Positions 34,477 to 45,145 of a DNA stretch of 64,000 nucleotides are shown here, piece after piece. The notes beneath the pieces were generated by a model. It had not been told where the DNA came from and did no database searches. It saw nothing but the letters and a program-made list of their open reading frames with translations. The DNA is taken from assembly GCF_963920485.1 (NCBI RefSeq), contig NZ_OY986431.1, positions 2,347,351 to 2,411,350 on the forward strand, written 5' to 3'. The position numbers and the translations under genes were made by a program. Positions within the stretch are counted from its first letter, which is position 1. Every line of letters begins with the position of its first letter. The stretch is from Cyanobium usitatum str. Tous (GTDB taxonomy: Bacteria; Cyanobacteriota; Cyanobacteriia; PCC-6307; Cyanobiaceae).

Positions 34477-36033
34477 ATGAGCTCTTCCAGCACCCCCGCT
34501 GCGCCTGCCCCCAGCTCCGGCCTCACCAAGGTGGAGCAGGCCAAGGCCGATCTCTGCGGCCTCGATCTGCAACCCCAGCTGGCTGAGCTGGCCGCCGCGG
34601 GCTGGGACAGCCTCGACGAGGCCACCCTCACCATCCGGCTGAAGTGGATGGGCATCTTCTTTCGGCCCGTCGCCCCCGGCCGTTTCATGCTGCGGCTGCG
34701 ACTCCCGAACGGCGTGGTCAGCGCTGAGCAACTGGTGCTGCTCGCCGAGGCGGTGGATCGTTGCGGCGAGCACGGCAGCGCCGACATCACCACCCGCCAG
34801 AACCTGCAGCTGCGGGGCCTGCTGTTCGAGGACATGGCGCCGCTGTTGGAGGCCATGGAGCGGGTGGGCCTAACCAGTCGCCAGTCGGGACACGACAACC
34901 CGCGCAACATCACCGGCAACCCCCTGGCCGGCATCGATCCCGAGGAGATCGTCGACACGCGTCCCCTCGTGCAGGCGATTCAGGCGCGGCTGTTCCAGCC
35001 GGATGGCCCCCGCAACCTGCCGCGCAAGTTCAACGTGGCCGTCGGCGGTGCTCCCGACAGCTTCCTGCTCCACAACGACCTCGCCTTCCTGCCCGCCCAT
35101 CACGCCGGCGAGCTCGGCTTCACCGTGATGGTGGGCGGCTTCTTCTCAGCCCAGCGCAACGAACTCGCCATCCCGCTCGGCCTGTGGCTGCGGGCTGATC
35201 AGCTGCCTGATTTTGCCCTCACGGTGCTGTTGCACTTCGAGCAGAACGGCAATCGCAAGCTGCGCAACAAGAGCCGGCTGATGTATCTGATCGATGATCT
35301 GGGGCTTGAGACCTACAGGGACACGATCAAGGCGGCCTATGGGGCGTTGGCCGGCGGCGAGGCGATGGCCTCGCTCCAGCCCCACGACGGCACGCACCTG
35401 GTGACACGGGCCCCCCGGGATGGCCTCGGCTGGAATGCCCAGGCCCAGGAGGGGCTCGGCTGGATGGGCCTGCACGTGCCGATGGGCCGTCTCGATGCCG
35501 AAGGGATGCTGGCCCTGGCCGGTCTGGCCCGGCAGTACGGCAGCGGTGAACTGCGGCTCACCGAGGCCCAGAACGCCCTGATCGTCAACGTGCCGGAAGC
35601 CAGCCAGGAGGCGCTGTTGGCCGAGCCGCTGCTGCAGCGCTTCCGCCCCGATCCCGGCCACCTGCAGGCCGAGGCTGTGAGCTGCACCGGCAACGCCTAC
35701 TGCAGTTTTGCCCTGATCCCCACCAAGAGCACGGCCCAGGAGCTGGTGGAGGAGCTGGAGCGGCGGGTGGAGCTGCCCCATGGGGTGCGCACCCACTGGA
35801 CCGGTTGTCCCAACGCCTGCGGCCAGCCCTACATGGGTCAGATCGGCCTGATGGGAGCCAAGACCCGCAAGGACGGCGAGATGGTGGAAGCCGTGAAGAT
35901 CTTCCTCGGCGGCTCCATGGACGCCGACCCGAGGCTGGCTGAGCTGCATGACAAGGGTGTGCCTCTCAGCGACCTACCGGACGTGATGGAGCAGCTGCTG
36001 GTGGACCGCTTCGGAGCTCGCCGCCGCGAATAG
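34477..36033 (+). CDS. nirA: Ferredoxin-nitrite reductase NirA
   Basis: Six-electron reduction of nitrite to ammonium with ferredoxin, using siroheme and a 4Fe-4S cluster. The protein is 518 aa from the ATG at 34477 (MSSSSTPAAPAP). Family features: TTRQNLQLRGL, SRQSGHDNPRNITGNPLAG, RKFNVAVGG, and the cluster/siroheme cysteines in SCTGNAYCSF and GCPNACGQPY (Cx5C...Cx3C). Start upstream of 34477 was rejected because the extra sequence is unlike NirA. Siroheme genes follow directly. Confidence 0.96.
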   Translation: MSSSSTPAAPAPSSGLTKVEQAKADLCGLDLQPQLAELAAAGWDSLDEATLTIRLKWMGIFFRPVAPGRFMLRLRLPNGVVSAEQLVLLAEAVDRCGEHGSADITTRQNLQLRGLLFEDMAPLLEAMERVGLTSRQSGHDNPRNITGNPLAGIDPEEIVDTRPLVQAIQARLFQPDGPRNLPRKFNVAVGGAPDSFLLHNDLAFLPAHHAGELGFTVMVGGFFSAQRNELAIPLGLWLRADQLPDFALTVLLHFEQNGNRKLRNKSRLMYLIDDLGLETYRDTIKAAYGALAGGEAMASLQPHDGTHLVTRAPRDGLGWNAQAQEGLGWMGLHVPMGRLDAEGMLALAGLARQYGSGELRLTEAQNALIVNVPEASQEALLAEPLLQRFRPDPGHLQAEAVSCTGNAYCSFALIPTKSTAQELVEELERRVELPHGVRTHWTGCPNACGQPYMGQIGLMGAKTRKDGEMVEAVKIFLGGSMDADPRLAELHDKGVPLSDLPDVMEQLLVDRFGARRRE

Positions 36034-36148
36034 GCAGCCAGCTGATCAGGGTGGTGGTGGTAAGAACACCAGCGGGCTGGAATCCAGTGGTTACCTACCC
36101 AGCACACCTCGCGAGCTGATTGCCCTGGCCCCTGTTGAGCCCCAACTA

Positions 36149-37432
36149 ATGCCGGCGGATCTGCCACCGATGGGCTGCGCGGATCGCTGGTCCTGGCTGC
36201 AAAGGTTGCGCCACCAGCCTGAGCTGGTTGCCGAAGACTGGCTGGCGGCGCTGGAGGCTGGAGTTCTGGGGGCAGACCAGGATCTTTTGGCCGTCCTGGC
36301 GGAGCGCCTGGATCCTCCGGCCCAGTTGCGAATGCTGCGCTGGTGGCGCCAGCAGGCCAAGCCCGATCCCGCCTTACCCGCCCAGGTGCTGCGCCACCTG
36401 GATGGGGCCAGTGCTGCCTGGTTGCTGGAGCAGCTGGCCGCTGGCCCGGCTGCCCTTGCTGCGGAGTTGCCCCCCGCTGTGGCGGCGGCCCTGCTTCCCT
36501 TGCTGGGTCACCAGCGCCAGCGTCAGGCCTGGCCGGTGCTGCAGGCCTGGTTGCAGGCGCCGATTGCCAGGCACCTGCGGCGCTCAGCGCTGGAGGGGGT
36601 GGCCCGGGGCCTGTCGGTGTGGCCCCGGGCCCAGCTGCGGGTTGTGCTCAGCGCCCTCGCCGCCGGCGACCTCGATCCCCAGCTGGCCGCCCCGGCGGTG
36701 GATCTGCTGGCCCGCCTGCCCGGAGCCCGCCGCGCCCTGGTGCCCCTGCGGCATTGTGAGCTCGATCCCCAGGTGGCCGAGCGCCTTGGTCGCCGCCTCG
36801 TGGCCACCCCCGTCCAACCCCTGCTACTGGTGGTGCATGGCCGCGCCGGCGGCCAGCTGCCTGCCGAGTTGGTGGCCCTGGCCGCCGAGCTGGAGTGCCG
36901 CCGTGGTGCGCCCGTGCGGCTGCAGGCCCTTTCGGCTGCGGCGCCGCCGGCGGCGAGCGAACTGCTGCAGCCGGGTCAGGTCCTCGGCTTGGTGCCGCTG
37001 CTGCTGCTGCCCGGCGGCCATGTGCGCCACGATTTGCCTGCGATTGTGCGCCATTGGTCGGCTTTTGCCCGCGTGCAGCACTGGCCCTTCCTGGGGGCCT
37101 GGCCCCGCTGGCAGGCCGCCCTCGCTAAAGAGCTGGCCGGATTGGCTACGCAGGATGCCCGGCCCTTACTGCTGCATCACCCCTTGGAGGGCCCCCTGGC
37201 AGCGCGGTATCTCACCAGCCTGGAGCGGCGCACCGGCGCCCACTGCGTCGCCACTCCATACAGTGCAGACCATCTCGCGCAGCTGAAGCTGACCCTTGCC
37301 GCTCCAGCTCTGGCCCTAGCCCTGGCCGCCAACCGGCTCACCGACCAGCTGGCCGAGCAGGTGGGTCCGCCGTTGCTGCAGCGGCCTGGGCTACGCCAGC
37401 TGTTGCTGGCTGAACTCGAGGGCCTGCCATGA
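36149..37432 (+). CDS. HEAT-like/CbiX-like fusion, probable sirohydrochlorin ferrochelatase
   Basis: A 427-aa protein. The first ~215 residues are Ala/Leu-rich helical repeats of HEAT/armadillo character. Residues ~225-420 resemble CbiX/SirB chelatases: LLLVVHGRAGGQLPAELVALAAEL with His230, and VPLLLLPGGHVRHDLPAIV with His291, the two expected metal/substrate His. It lies between nirA and cobA and overlaps cobA by 4 nt. CobA makes precorrin-2, and NirA uses siroheme, so iron insertion is the likely job. The oxidation step (precorrin-2 to sirohydrochlorin) has no candidate here. The role of the helical part is unknown. Confidence 0.78.
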   Translation: MPADLPPMGCADRWSWLQRLRHQPELVAEDWLAALEAGVLGADQDLLAVLAERLDPPAQLRMLRWWRQQAKPDPALPAQVLRHLDGASAAWLLEQLAAGPAALAAELPPAVAAALLPLLGHQRQRQAWPVLQAWLQAPIARHLRRSALEGVARGLSVWPRAQLRVVLSALAAGDLDPQLAAPAVDLLARLPGARRALVPLRHCELDPQVAERLGRRLVATPVQPLLLVVHGRAGGQLPAELVALAAELECRRGAPVRLQALSAAAPPAASELLQPGQVLGLVPLLLLPGGHVRHDLPAIVRHWSAFARVQHWPFLGAWPRWQAALAKELAGLATQDARPLLLHHPLEGPLAARYLTSLERRTGAHCVATPYSADHLAQLKLTLAAPALALALAANRLTDQLAEQVGPPLLQRPGLRQLLLAELEGLP

Positions 37433-38217
37433 GTGCCCCGGCCCAGCTCGGCACGGTTTATCTGGTGGGGGCGGGCCCCGGTGATCCGGAGCTGCTCACC
37501 CTCAAGGCCCACCGGCTGCTGCGCCAGTGCGACGCCCTCGTTTACGACTCCTTGGTGCCCCAGGCCCTGCTGAATCTGGTGCCCCAGGGTTGCGAGCTTC
37601 ACTTTGTCGGTAAGCGCCGCGGTCACCATTCGGTGCCGCAGCCAAGCACCAACGCGGTGCTGGTGGAACTGGCCAGCCGCCATCGCCTGATCGTGCGTCT
37701 TAAGGGTGGTGATCCCTTTTTGTTTGGCCGCGGCGGCGAGGAGGCCGCCCACCTAGCCGCCAAGGGCGTGCCGGTGCAGGTGGTGCCTGGGGTAACCGCT
37801 GGCATCGCGGCTCCGGCCTATGCGGGTATTCCTGTAACCCACCGCCGAGCCGGCTCCAGCGTCACCTTCGTGACGGGCCACGAGGAAATCGATAAGGGCC
37901 GCCCAGGGGTGAACTGGCGCGGCCTGGCCCAGACCAGTGATGGCCTGGTGATCTACATGGGCTTGCACAACCTGCGCCGCATCGCTGAGGAGCTGATGGC
38001 GGGGGGCCTGGCGGCCGACACGCCGGCGGCGGTGATCCAGCAGGGCACGGTGCGCGGTCAGCGCCAGCTGGTGACCGTGCTCGGTGAGCTGGCCGACCGG
38101 GCTGAGGAGCAGAATTTCGCATCGCCCTCAATCGTGGTGCTGGGCGAAGTGGTGGCCCAGCGGGTGCCGGTCTGTGCCCCCGAGCCCGCTGATGTGGAGA
38201 TGCCGATCCCCTTTTAA
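37429..38217 (+). CDS. cobA: Uroporphyrinogen-III C-methyltransferase
   Basis: Methylates uroporphyrinogen III twice to precorrin-2, the branch to siroheme and cobalamin. The protein is 262 aa, single-domain type without CysG extension. Signature YLVGAGPGDPELLTLKAHRLL at the N-terminus, then VGKRRGHHSVPQ, LKGGDPFLFGRGGEEA, VPGVTAGIAAPAYAGIPVTHR and IYMGLHNL. Starts inside the CbiX-like gene (ATGA overlap), so both are co-translated and linked to nirA upstream. Confidence 0.96.
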   Translation: MSAPAQLGTVYLVGAGPGDPELLTLKAHRLLRQCDALVYDSLVPQALLNLVPQGCELHFVGKRRGHHSVPQPSTNAVLVELASRHRLIVRLKGGDPFLFGRGGEEAAHLAAKGVPVQVVPGVTAGIAAPAYAGIPVTHRRAGSSVTFVTGHEEIDKGRPGVNWRGLAQTSDGLVIYMGLHNLRRIAEELMAGGLAADTPAAVIQQGTVRGQRQLVTVLGELADRAEEQNFASPSIVVLGEVVAQRVPVCAPEPADVEMPIPF

Positions 38218-38345
38218 GTCAAATCAGCTACGCCAATGGGTAGTGGTTGCGACGGCTGGCCCCCCGGTGGTGAGTTTCATTGGGGCGTGATCTGGCAGCA
38301 CCCGCTGCTCTTGCCCGAATGGCTGCCCTTCCCCGGCTAGCGCCG

Positions 38346-38822
38346 ATGTTTGAGCTGATTCCCTACGAGAAGTTCCGCGATACCCCCGCCGTTCGTTTCT
38401 TTGATATCACCGTTGCCAGCTCCAATGCCCGCGATCTGGTGATCCATGCCGGCCCGGCGGTAAGCCCTCCGGATGAGGAGAAGACTGGTGCCTGGCAGTT
38501 TTATCTGCACCCCCACCAGGAAGATAATTTGTTGGCCCTGCACGGCGGCCGAACTTTTTACTTGGTTAATTTGGGCTGGAATTATCCATATCACATTGTT
38601 CGCCTAGAAACAGGTGGCGACATCCTGCGCATTCCTCCGGGAACTTTTCACCGCTCCGTTTCTGATCACGATGGTTCGGTGGTGCTTAATCAGGCTGTGC
38701 GCGAAGAGGGCGCCAGCGTGGTGCGGGAGTTTCGGGTTTACAACAGCCGCCTTATTCCCCGCTTATTTGCTACAACCTTTAAGACCGCTCCCCTGCCTAA
38801 GTTGCACGGGGTTAGTTGGTAG
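38346..38822 (+). CDS. Cupin-like protein, unknown
   Basis: A 158-aa single-domain cupin-like protein from the ATG at 38346 (MFELIPYEKF). FYLHPHQEDNLLALHGGRTFYLV resembles cupin motif 1 with two His and a Glu, and ILRIPPGTFHRSVSD resembles motif 2 with a His, so a mononuclear metal site is plausible. The frame extends to 38280, with an alternative ATG at 38319. The base composition is slightly more AT-rich than neighbours. Convergent with the transglutaminase gene, with only 1 bp between the stops. The substrate is unknown. Confidence 0.72.
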   Translation: MFELIPYEKFRDTPAVRFFDITVASSNARDLVIHAGPAVSPPDEEKTGAWQFYLHPHQEDNLLALHGGRTFYLVNLGWNYPYHIVRLETGGDILRIPPGTFHRSVSDHDGSVVLNQAVREEGASVVREFRVYNSRLIPRLFATTFKTAPLPKLHGVSW

Positions 38823-38823
38823 C

Positions 38824-39705
38824 CTAAACGGACTGCATAGTTGTGGCCGGCTCTTGGATGTCTGCCTCAATGCTCCATTCCATCAAGCTTTCAACGCCAT
38901 TCGGCCCTGAAAAGCTGCCGGTGATGGCGGCGGTCAGCTCCGGCTTGGATGAGGTGGCCAGGGTGATGTAGCGATCGTCGATCACGCCTATGCCGCTCGG
39001 ATCAAAGCCCCGCCAGCCAGCACCGGGTAGATACACCTCGGCCCAGGCGTGCAGGTCGTAGCTCTCCGGCTTTGGTTCGAGTAGGTGGTAGCCGCTCACG
39101 AAGCGGGCCGGTAAACCCACGCAGCGGCAGGCCTCCACCATCAGCATGGCCAGGTCTCGGCAGGACCCCACCCTTTCCTTGAGGGTGCGGCCGGCGGGCC
39201 AGGCCGGACCCACGTGTCGCTGGGTGTACTTGACCCGGTCTTGAATGATCTCCACCAGCTGTTGCAGAAACATCAGCGCCCGTTGGTCGCTGCCCATCAG
39301 GGCTTCCTGGGCCATGTCCACCGCGGCTGGATCGTGCTGGCCATTGGGCAGCCAGCCCTCCAGGCTGCCGGCCAGGTCCCCATTCAGGTGGCCCACCGGG
39401 TAGGGCAGCATCGGCTCGCTGCCCTCGAGGCAAACCTGCAGCAGTGGTGCCGGTTCCGTTTCCACCAGGCTGCTGGCCCGCACGATGAACGTATCCGCGG
39501 GCCCATTGAAGCGGGCCCGGATGATTTCATCGCCGCTGGCGGCCACCAGGGGGTATTGGCGTCCGGGCTGGGGGCTGATCGTCAGCTGGAAATCCAGCAG
39601 GCGCTGGAACCCCTGCCCCCTGGGTTTGAGGCAGAAGCGATGGGGGCCAAGCAGCACGGGTGCGCTGTAGCTGTAGGTGAAGGTGTGGTTTACGCGGGCA
39701 CGCAT
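38824..39705 (-). CDS. Transglutaminase-like cysteine protease-fold protein
   Basis: A 293-aa protein with an N-terminal beta domain (VNHTFTYSYSAPV), as in bacterial transglutaminase-like proteins, and a catalytic core from ~145. The triad is visible: Cys in ERVGSCRDLAMLMVEACR, His in YDLHAWAEVYLPGAGW and Asp in GFDPSG. Cytosolic, no signal peptide. It is the last gene of an overlapping trio with alpha-E and ATP-grasp proteins (16-nt overlap with alpha-E). Such trios are widespread and are thought to make or trim small peptides or peptide tags, but no product is known. Confidence 0.88.
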   Translation of the reverse strand: MRARVNHTFTYSYSAPVLLGPHRFCLKPRGQGFQRLLDFQLTISPQPGRQYPLVAASGDEIIRARFNGPADTFIVRASSLVETEPAPLLQVCLEGSEPMLPYPVGHLNGDLAGSLEGWLPNGQHDPAAVDMAQEALMGSDQRALMFLQQLVEIIQDRVKYTQRHVGPAWPAGRTLKERVGSCRDLAMLMVEACRCVGLPARFVSGYHLLEPKPESYDLHAWAEVYLPGAGWRGFDPSGIGVIDDRYITLATSSKPELTAAITGSFSGPNGVESLMEWSIEADIQEPATTMQSV

Positions 39706-40649
39706 GCGGAGTCGGCGATGAAGTAGCGCTGCTCGACCAAATCATGGAGCCGGTTGAGATCGCTTTGCAGATAGTCGATCGACTCGTGCAATCCCCCGGC
39801 GATCAGCTCGTCGATGCTGGTGTAGCTCCAGCGGGCCAGGGTGAGCCCGCTGAGGCATTCGAGCTCATCGGGGGCACCAGGCACGGCCTGGCCCCGCACG
39901 ATGCGCAGGGTTTCGTCGATGCGCCCTAGGCAATAGCGCACCGACCGGGGAAAGATCGGATCCAGTAGGAGAAAGGCGGCCACGGCTTTCGGTTCGATCG
40001 CCTGCTGCTGGGACTGGCGGAACATCTGATAGGCCCCGGCGCTGCGCAGCAGCGAGATCCACTGCAGTTCATCCAGCACACCGCCCACCTCATCCGGGGA
40101 GGGCAACAGCAGAAAGTATTTGACATCGAGGATGCGGGTGGTCTTTTCAGCCCGCTCCAGCACCCGCCCCAGGCGACTGAATTGCCAGGAGAGGTCGCGG
40201 CTCAAGGTGGCGTCCGTGATGCCATAGAAAAGTTGGCAGGAGCGGCGGATGTCGCGAAGTTGCTCTTGGGGCGGCTGATCCCAAAAGCCCTTGTTGTCGA
40301 ACAGCGTCCAATAGATGTCGTTGAGCTGCTCCCACATCTCTGTGGTGATTACATCGCGGATTTGGCGTGCGTTTTCGCGGGCGATGGCGATGCAGTTCAC
40401 CACGCTGTTGGGATTGGCTTCGGCGCGCACCAGAAACTCCACCACCTGCTCCGGGCGTCCTTCCGGATAAAGACGGTCGAACAGCTCCCGATCGCCACTG
40501 GCATCAACCAGGGGCAGCCAGGGTTCGGCGCTGCCGGGCGGGCAGTCGAGGGCCATGGCTTCGCTCACCTCCACAAACCGGGAGATGTTTTCGGCCCGCT
40601 CCACATAGCGGTTGATCCAATAAAGGGAGTCGGCGACGCGGCTCAGCAT
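39690..40649 (-). CDS. Alpha-E domain protein (DUF403)
   Basis: A 319-aa all-helical alpha-E protein starting MLSRVADSLYWINRYVERAEN, the diagnostic N-terminus of the family. Other conserved segments are SVVNCIAIARENARQIRDVI, WQFSRLGRVLERAEKTTRI and FPRSVRYCLGRIDE. Its biochemical role is unknown; it always accompanies an ATP-grasp enzyme. It overlaps the ATP-grasp gene by 7 nt and the transglutaminase gene by 16 nt. Confidence 0.92.
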   Translation of the reverse strand: MLSRVADSLYWINRYVERAENISRFVEVSEAMALDCPPGSAEPWLPLVDASGDRELFDRLYPEGRPEQVVEFLVRAEANPNSVVNCIAIARENARQIRDVITTEMWEQLNDIYWTLFDNKGFWDQPPQEQLRDIRRSCQLFYGITDATLSRDLSWQFSRLGRVLERAEKTTRILDVKYFLLLPSPDEVGGVLDELQWISLLRSAGAYQMFRQSQQQAIEPKAVAAFLLLDPIFPRSVRYCLGRIDETLRIVRGQAVPGAPDELECLSGLTLARWSYTSIDELIAGGLHESIDYLQSDLNRLHDLVEQRYFIADSACVPA

Positions 40650-42082
40650 GGTTGTTCACTCACGATCCAGGTGTCCTTGCAGCCGCCACCTTGGGAAGAG
40701 TTGACCACCAGGGAGCCGCGGCGCAGGGCCACCCGGGTGAGGCCGCCCGGGCTTACCCAGGCCCCCTTGCCGCGCAGCACATAGGGCCGTAGATCCACGT
40801 GGCAGGGGAACAGTTCGCCCTCGCTCAGCGAGGGCACGGTGGAGAGCTCGAGGGTGGGCTGGGCTACGTAGTTGCGGGGATCGGCTTGGATCTTGACGGC
40901 AAACTCGGCGATCTCCTCGCTACTGGCGTGGGGGCCGATGAGCATGCCGTAGCCACCGGCCTCGGCCACCGCTTTCACCACCAGCTCACTGAGGTGGGCC
41001 AGCACGTAGGCCCGGTCGTCCTCCCTGGCGCAGAGGTAGGTGGGCACGTTTTCGATGATCGGATCTTCGCCGAGGTAGTAGCGGATCATCTCCGGCAGGT
41101 AGGCGTAGATCAGCTTGTCGTCGGCTACGCCGGTGCCTGGGGCGTTGGCGATTGCCACCCGGCCGGCCCGGTAAGCGGCCATCAGGCCCCGCACCCCCAG
41201 CATCGAATCGCTGCGGAATACGGCCGGGTCGAGGAAGTCGTCGTCGATGCGCCGGTAGATCACATCCACCGGTTCGGGTCCGGCCGTGCTGCGCATCCAC
41301 ACCCGGTCGTCTTGGCAGATCAGGTCGCGGCCCTCCACCAGCTGGATGCCCATCTGCTGGGCCAGGTAGCTGTGCTCGAAGTAGGCGCTGTTGAACACCC
41401 CGGGGGTGAGCAGGACCACCTTGGGGGTGTCGGTCCAGGGGGCCAGCTCCCGCAGGGTTTGCAGCAGGTGGGAGGGGTAATCGTCGATCGGTTGCACGGT
41501 GCGGCCGGCAAACAGGCTCGGGAACATCCGCTTCATCACCCGGCGGTTTTCCAGGAAGTAGGCCACGCCGGAGGGACAGCGCAGGTTGTCTTCCAGCACC
41601 CGCCAGGTGCCCTGGCCGTCGCGCACTAGATCCAGGCCGGAGATGTGGCACCAGCGGCCCAGGGGCGGCTGGAAGCCCTGCAGTTGGGGCCGCCAGCCCT
41701 GGGAGCTCTCCACGTCTTCCCGGGGGATCATCCCGTCGTTCAGGATTTTTTGGGCCCCATAGACATCGGCCAGAAACAGGTCGATCGCCTCTAGCCGCTG
41801 GAACAGGCCGGCCTCGAGGCGTTGCCAGTCCGCGCTACCGATCAGCCGCGGCAGGGGGTCGAAGGGCAGGATGCGCTCACCCCCCTGGCTGCCCGTGCCA
41901 TTGAGGCGAAAGGTGGCCCCAAGCCGCCGCAGCAACACCCCAGCGGCCGCGTGATTGCGGTTCAGTTCATCGAGGCCCAGCTGGCCCAGGGAGGAGAGCA
42001 GGGGCTGCAGGGTGCTGCGGGGCTGATCCGGCGCACTGAAGTATTCGTCGTAGCCCCGATTTGGTCTGTATTTCGTAAACAT
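40643..42082 (-). CDS. Circularly permuted ATP-grasp protein
   Basis: A 479-aa circularly permuted ATP-grasp protein. Conserved features: GYDEYFSAPDQPR near the start, FPFDPLPRLI-like PFDPLPRLI, YGAQKILNDGMIPRE, DLVRDGQGTWRVLEDNLRCPSG, EGRDLI, YRRIDDDFLDP and GVADDKLIYAYLPEMI. ATP-grasp enzymes of this group probably form amide bonds, so a peptide or tag synthesis role with the two downstream genes is the leading idea. The ATG at 42082 sits in a short gap shared with the PilZ gene on the other strand. Confidence 0.92.
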   Translation of the reverse strand: MFTKYRPNRGYDEYFSAPDQPRSTLQPLLSSLGQLGLDELNRNHAAAGVLLRRLGATFRLNGTGSQGGERILPFDPLPRLIGSADWQRLEAGLFQRLEAIDLFLADVYGAQKILNDGMIPREDVESSQGWRPQLQGFQPPLGRWCHISGLDLVRDGQGTWRVLEDNLRCPSGVAYFLENRRVMKRMFPSLFAGRTVQPIDDYPSHLLQTLRELAPWTDTPKVVLLTPGVFNSAYFEHSYLAQQMGIQLVEGRDLICQDDRVWMRSTAGPEPVDVIYRRIDDDFLDPAVFRSDSMLGVRGLMAAYRAGRVAIANAPGTGVADDKLIYAYLPEMIRYYLGEDPIIENVPTYLCAREDDRAYVLAHLSELVVKAVAEAGGYGMLIGPHASSEEIAEFAVKIQADPRNYVAQPTLELSTVPSLSEGELFPCHVDLRPYVLRGKGAWVSPGGLTRVALRRGSLVVNSSQGGGCKDTWIVSEQPC

Positions 42083-42227
42083 GCCGCGCCACCTGCCATG
42101 GCTGGATCATGTCCACCTGCTGGGGTTGGCGCCGGTGTGGGTTGATACGGAAGGCCAGCTCCGTCCATGGCTGCTTTCTTTCTTGGGCATTAGGGTGAAG
42201 GGACGGCAGCTCTCTGGGGCTTTTGTT

Positions 42228-42739
42228 ATGCCCAGCCATCTCCCAAATCCTGCTGGCGATGCCTCCAGAGGGCCTGGTGTCTCCTGGGCAGAACCCTTCG
42301 GTAAAGGTCCAGGGGGCAATGAGGCACAAACAATCCTTACTGGGGATGAATACCCAGAAATTCTGGGTCCCGACGACGGTCAGCGCTGCTTTGAAAGGTT
42401 CCTGGCGCTTCCCTGTCCTCCTTTGCTGATTCAGCTGCCCAGCCCAGGCTGTGAAGCTCGCACCCAGTGGTTTTATGCCGACATCCTCGACATCAGTCTC
42501 GGTGGCTTGTGCCTGTTTATCACCGGAAACCATGATTTACAGGTAGGTCAAGCATTGCTGGTTGATTTCCATGTGCATCGGACCGCCGACTTGCATCAGG
42601 TGGCGGGTTTTCTGCGTTGGTTTGTTCGCTCCAGCACCTTTACCACCATGGGGATGGGCTTCAGCGAACCCCTGGCCCAGCTTCCCCAGCTGCTGCCGGA
42701 GCAGCGCAATAGCCCGCGTGACCCCAAAACGGTGGCTGA

Positions 42740-42743
<4 letters not shown>
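42228..42743 (+). CDS. PilZ-domain cyclic-di-GMP receptor-like protein
   Basis: A 171-aa protein with a C-terminal PilZ-like domain. RCFER (RxxxR, about residues 53-57) and ILDISLGGL (D/NxSxxG) are the two c-di-GMP binding motifs, and the strands [21 protein letters not shown] and TMGMGFSEP complete the barrel. The start is uncertain: the open frame reaches 42081, right against the divergent ATP-grasp start, but the ATG at 42228 is more plausible. Its stop overlaps the ureC stop by 4 nt. The output is unknown; the c-di-GMP enzyme in this window is at 18-20 kb. Confidence 0.78.
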
Positions 42744-44464
<1,721 letters not shown>

Positions 44465-44475
44465 GTGGAAAAGGG

Positions 44476-44793
44476 TTAATCGAGCGGTCCGTTGACCAGG
44501 CCGTTGAAGCCGAAAACGCGGCGCTCGCCGGCGAAGGGCACCAGCTGCACTTCGCGGCTGTCGCCGGGCTCAAAGCGGACAGCCGTGCCGGCGGGGATGT
44601 CGAGCCGCAGGCCGCGGGCGGCGTCGCGGTCAAATTTGAGCGCGCTGTTGGCCTCGTGGAAATGGAAGTGGGAGCCCACCTGCACGGGCCGGTCGCCGCT
44701 GTTGGCCACCAGCAGCGTTGTCACGGGCCGGCCGGCGTTCAGCACGATCTCGCCGGGTTCGGGCAGTAGTTCACCAGGGATCAGGGGGGGCAT
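44476..44793 (-). CDS. ureB: Urease beta subunit
   Basis: A 105-aa structural subunit with the family segments [27 protein letters not shown] and [15 protein letters not shown]. It lies 11 bp upstream of ureC and 12 bp downstream of ureA on the same strand. Assembles with UreA and UreC into the (abc)3 enzyme. Confidence 0.96.
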   Translation of the reverse strand: MPPLIPGELLPEPGEIVLNAGRPVTTLLVANSGDRPVQVGSHFHFHEANSALKFDRDAARGLRLDIPAGTAVRFEPGDSREVQLVPFAGERRVFGFNGLVNGPLD

Positions 44794-44805
44794 GGTTTTC
44801 GGTGA

Positions 44806-45108
44806 TCAGCGGATCGGGTCGTGCAGGGTCACGAGCTTGGTGCCGTCGGGAAACATCGCTTCGATCTGCACTTCGCTTACCAGCTCAGGAATCCCCTCCA
44901 TCACCTGTTCACGGCTCAGCCAGGTGCTGCCCTCGGCCATCAGGGCGGCAACGGTCTTGCCGTCCCGGGCGCCCTCGATCACCTGGAAGCTGAGCCAGGC
45001 AACGGCCTCGGGGTGATTCAGCTTGAGGCCGCGGTTGAGCCGCCGCTCCGCCAGCAGGGCGGCGGTGACGATCAGCAGCTTGTCCTTTTCCTGGGGGGTT
45101 AGGTGCAT
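44806..45108 (-). CDS. ureA: Urease gamma subunit
   Basis: A 100-aa structural subunit starting [23 protein letters not shown], with [24 protein letters not shown] and [15 protein letters not shown], all diagnostic of UreA. Lies 37 bp downstream of ureD. Confidence 0.96.
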   Translation of the reverse strand: MHLTPQEKDKLLIVTAALLAERRLNRGLKLNHPEAVAWLSFQVIEGARDGKTVAALMAEGSTWLSREQVMEGIPELVSEVQIEAMFPDGTKLVTLHDPIR

Positions 45109-45145
45109 GGCCCAACTTTGGCAGCCTTAGGGCGCCTTGACCCGT

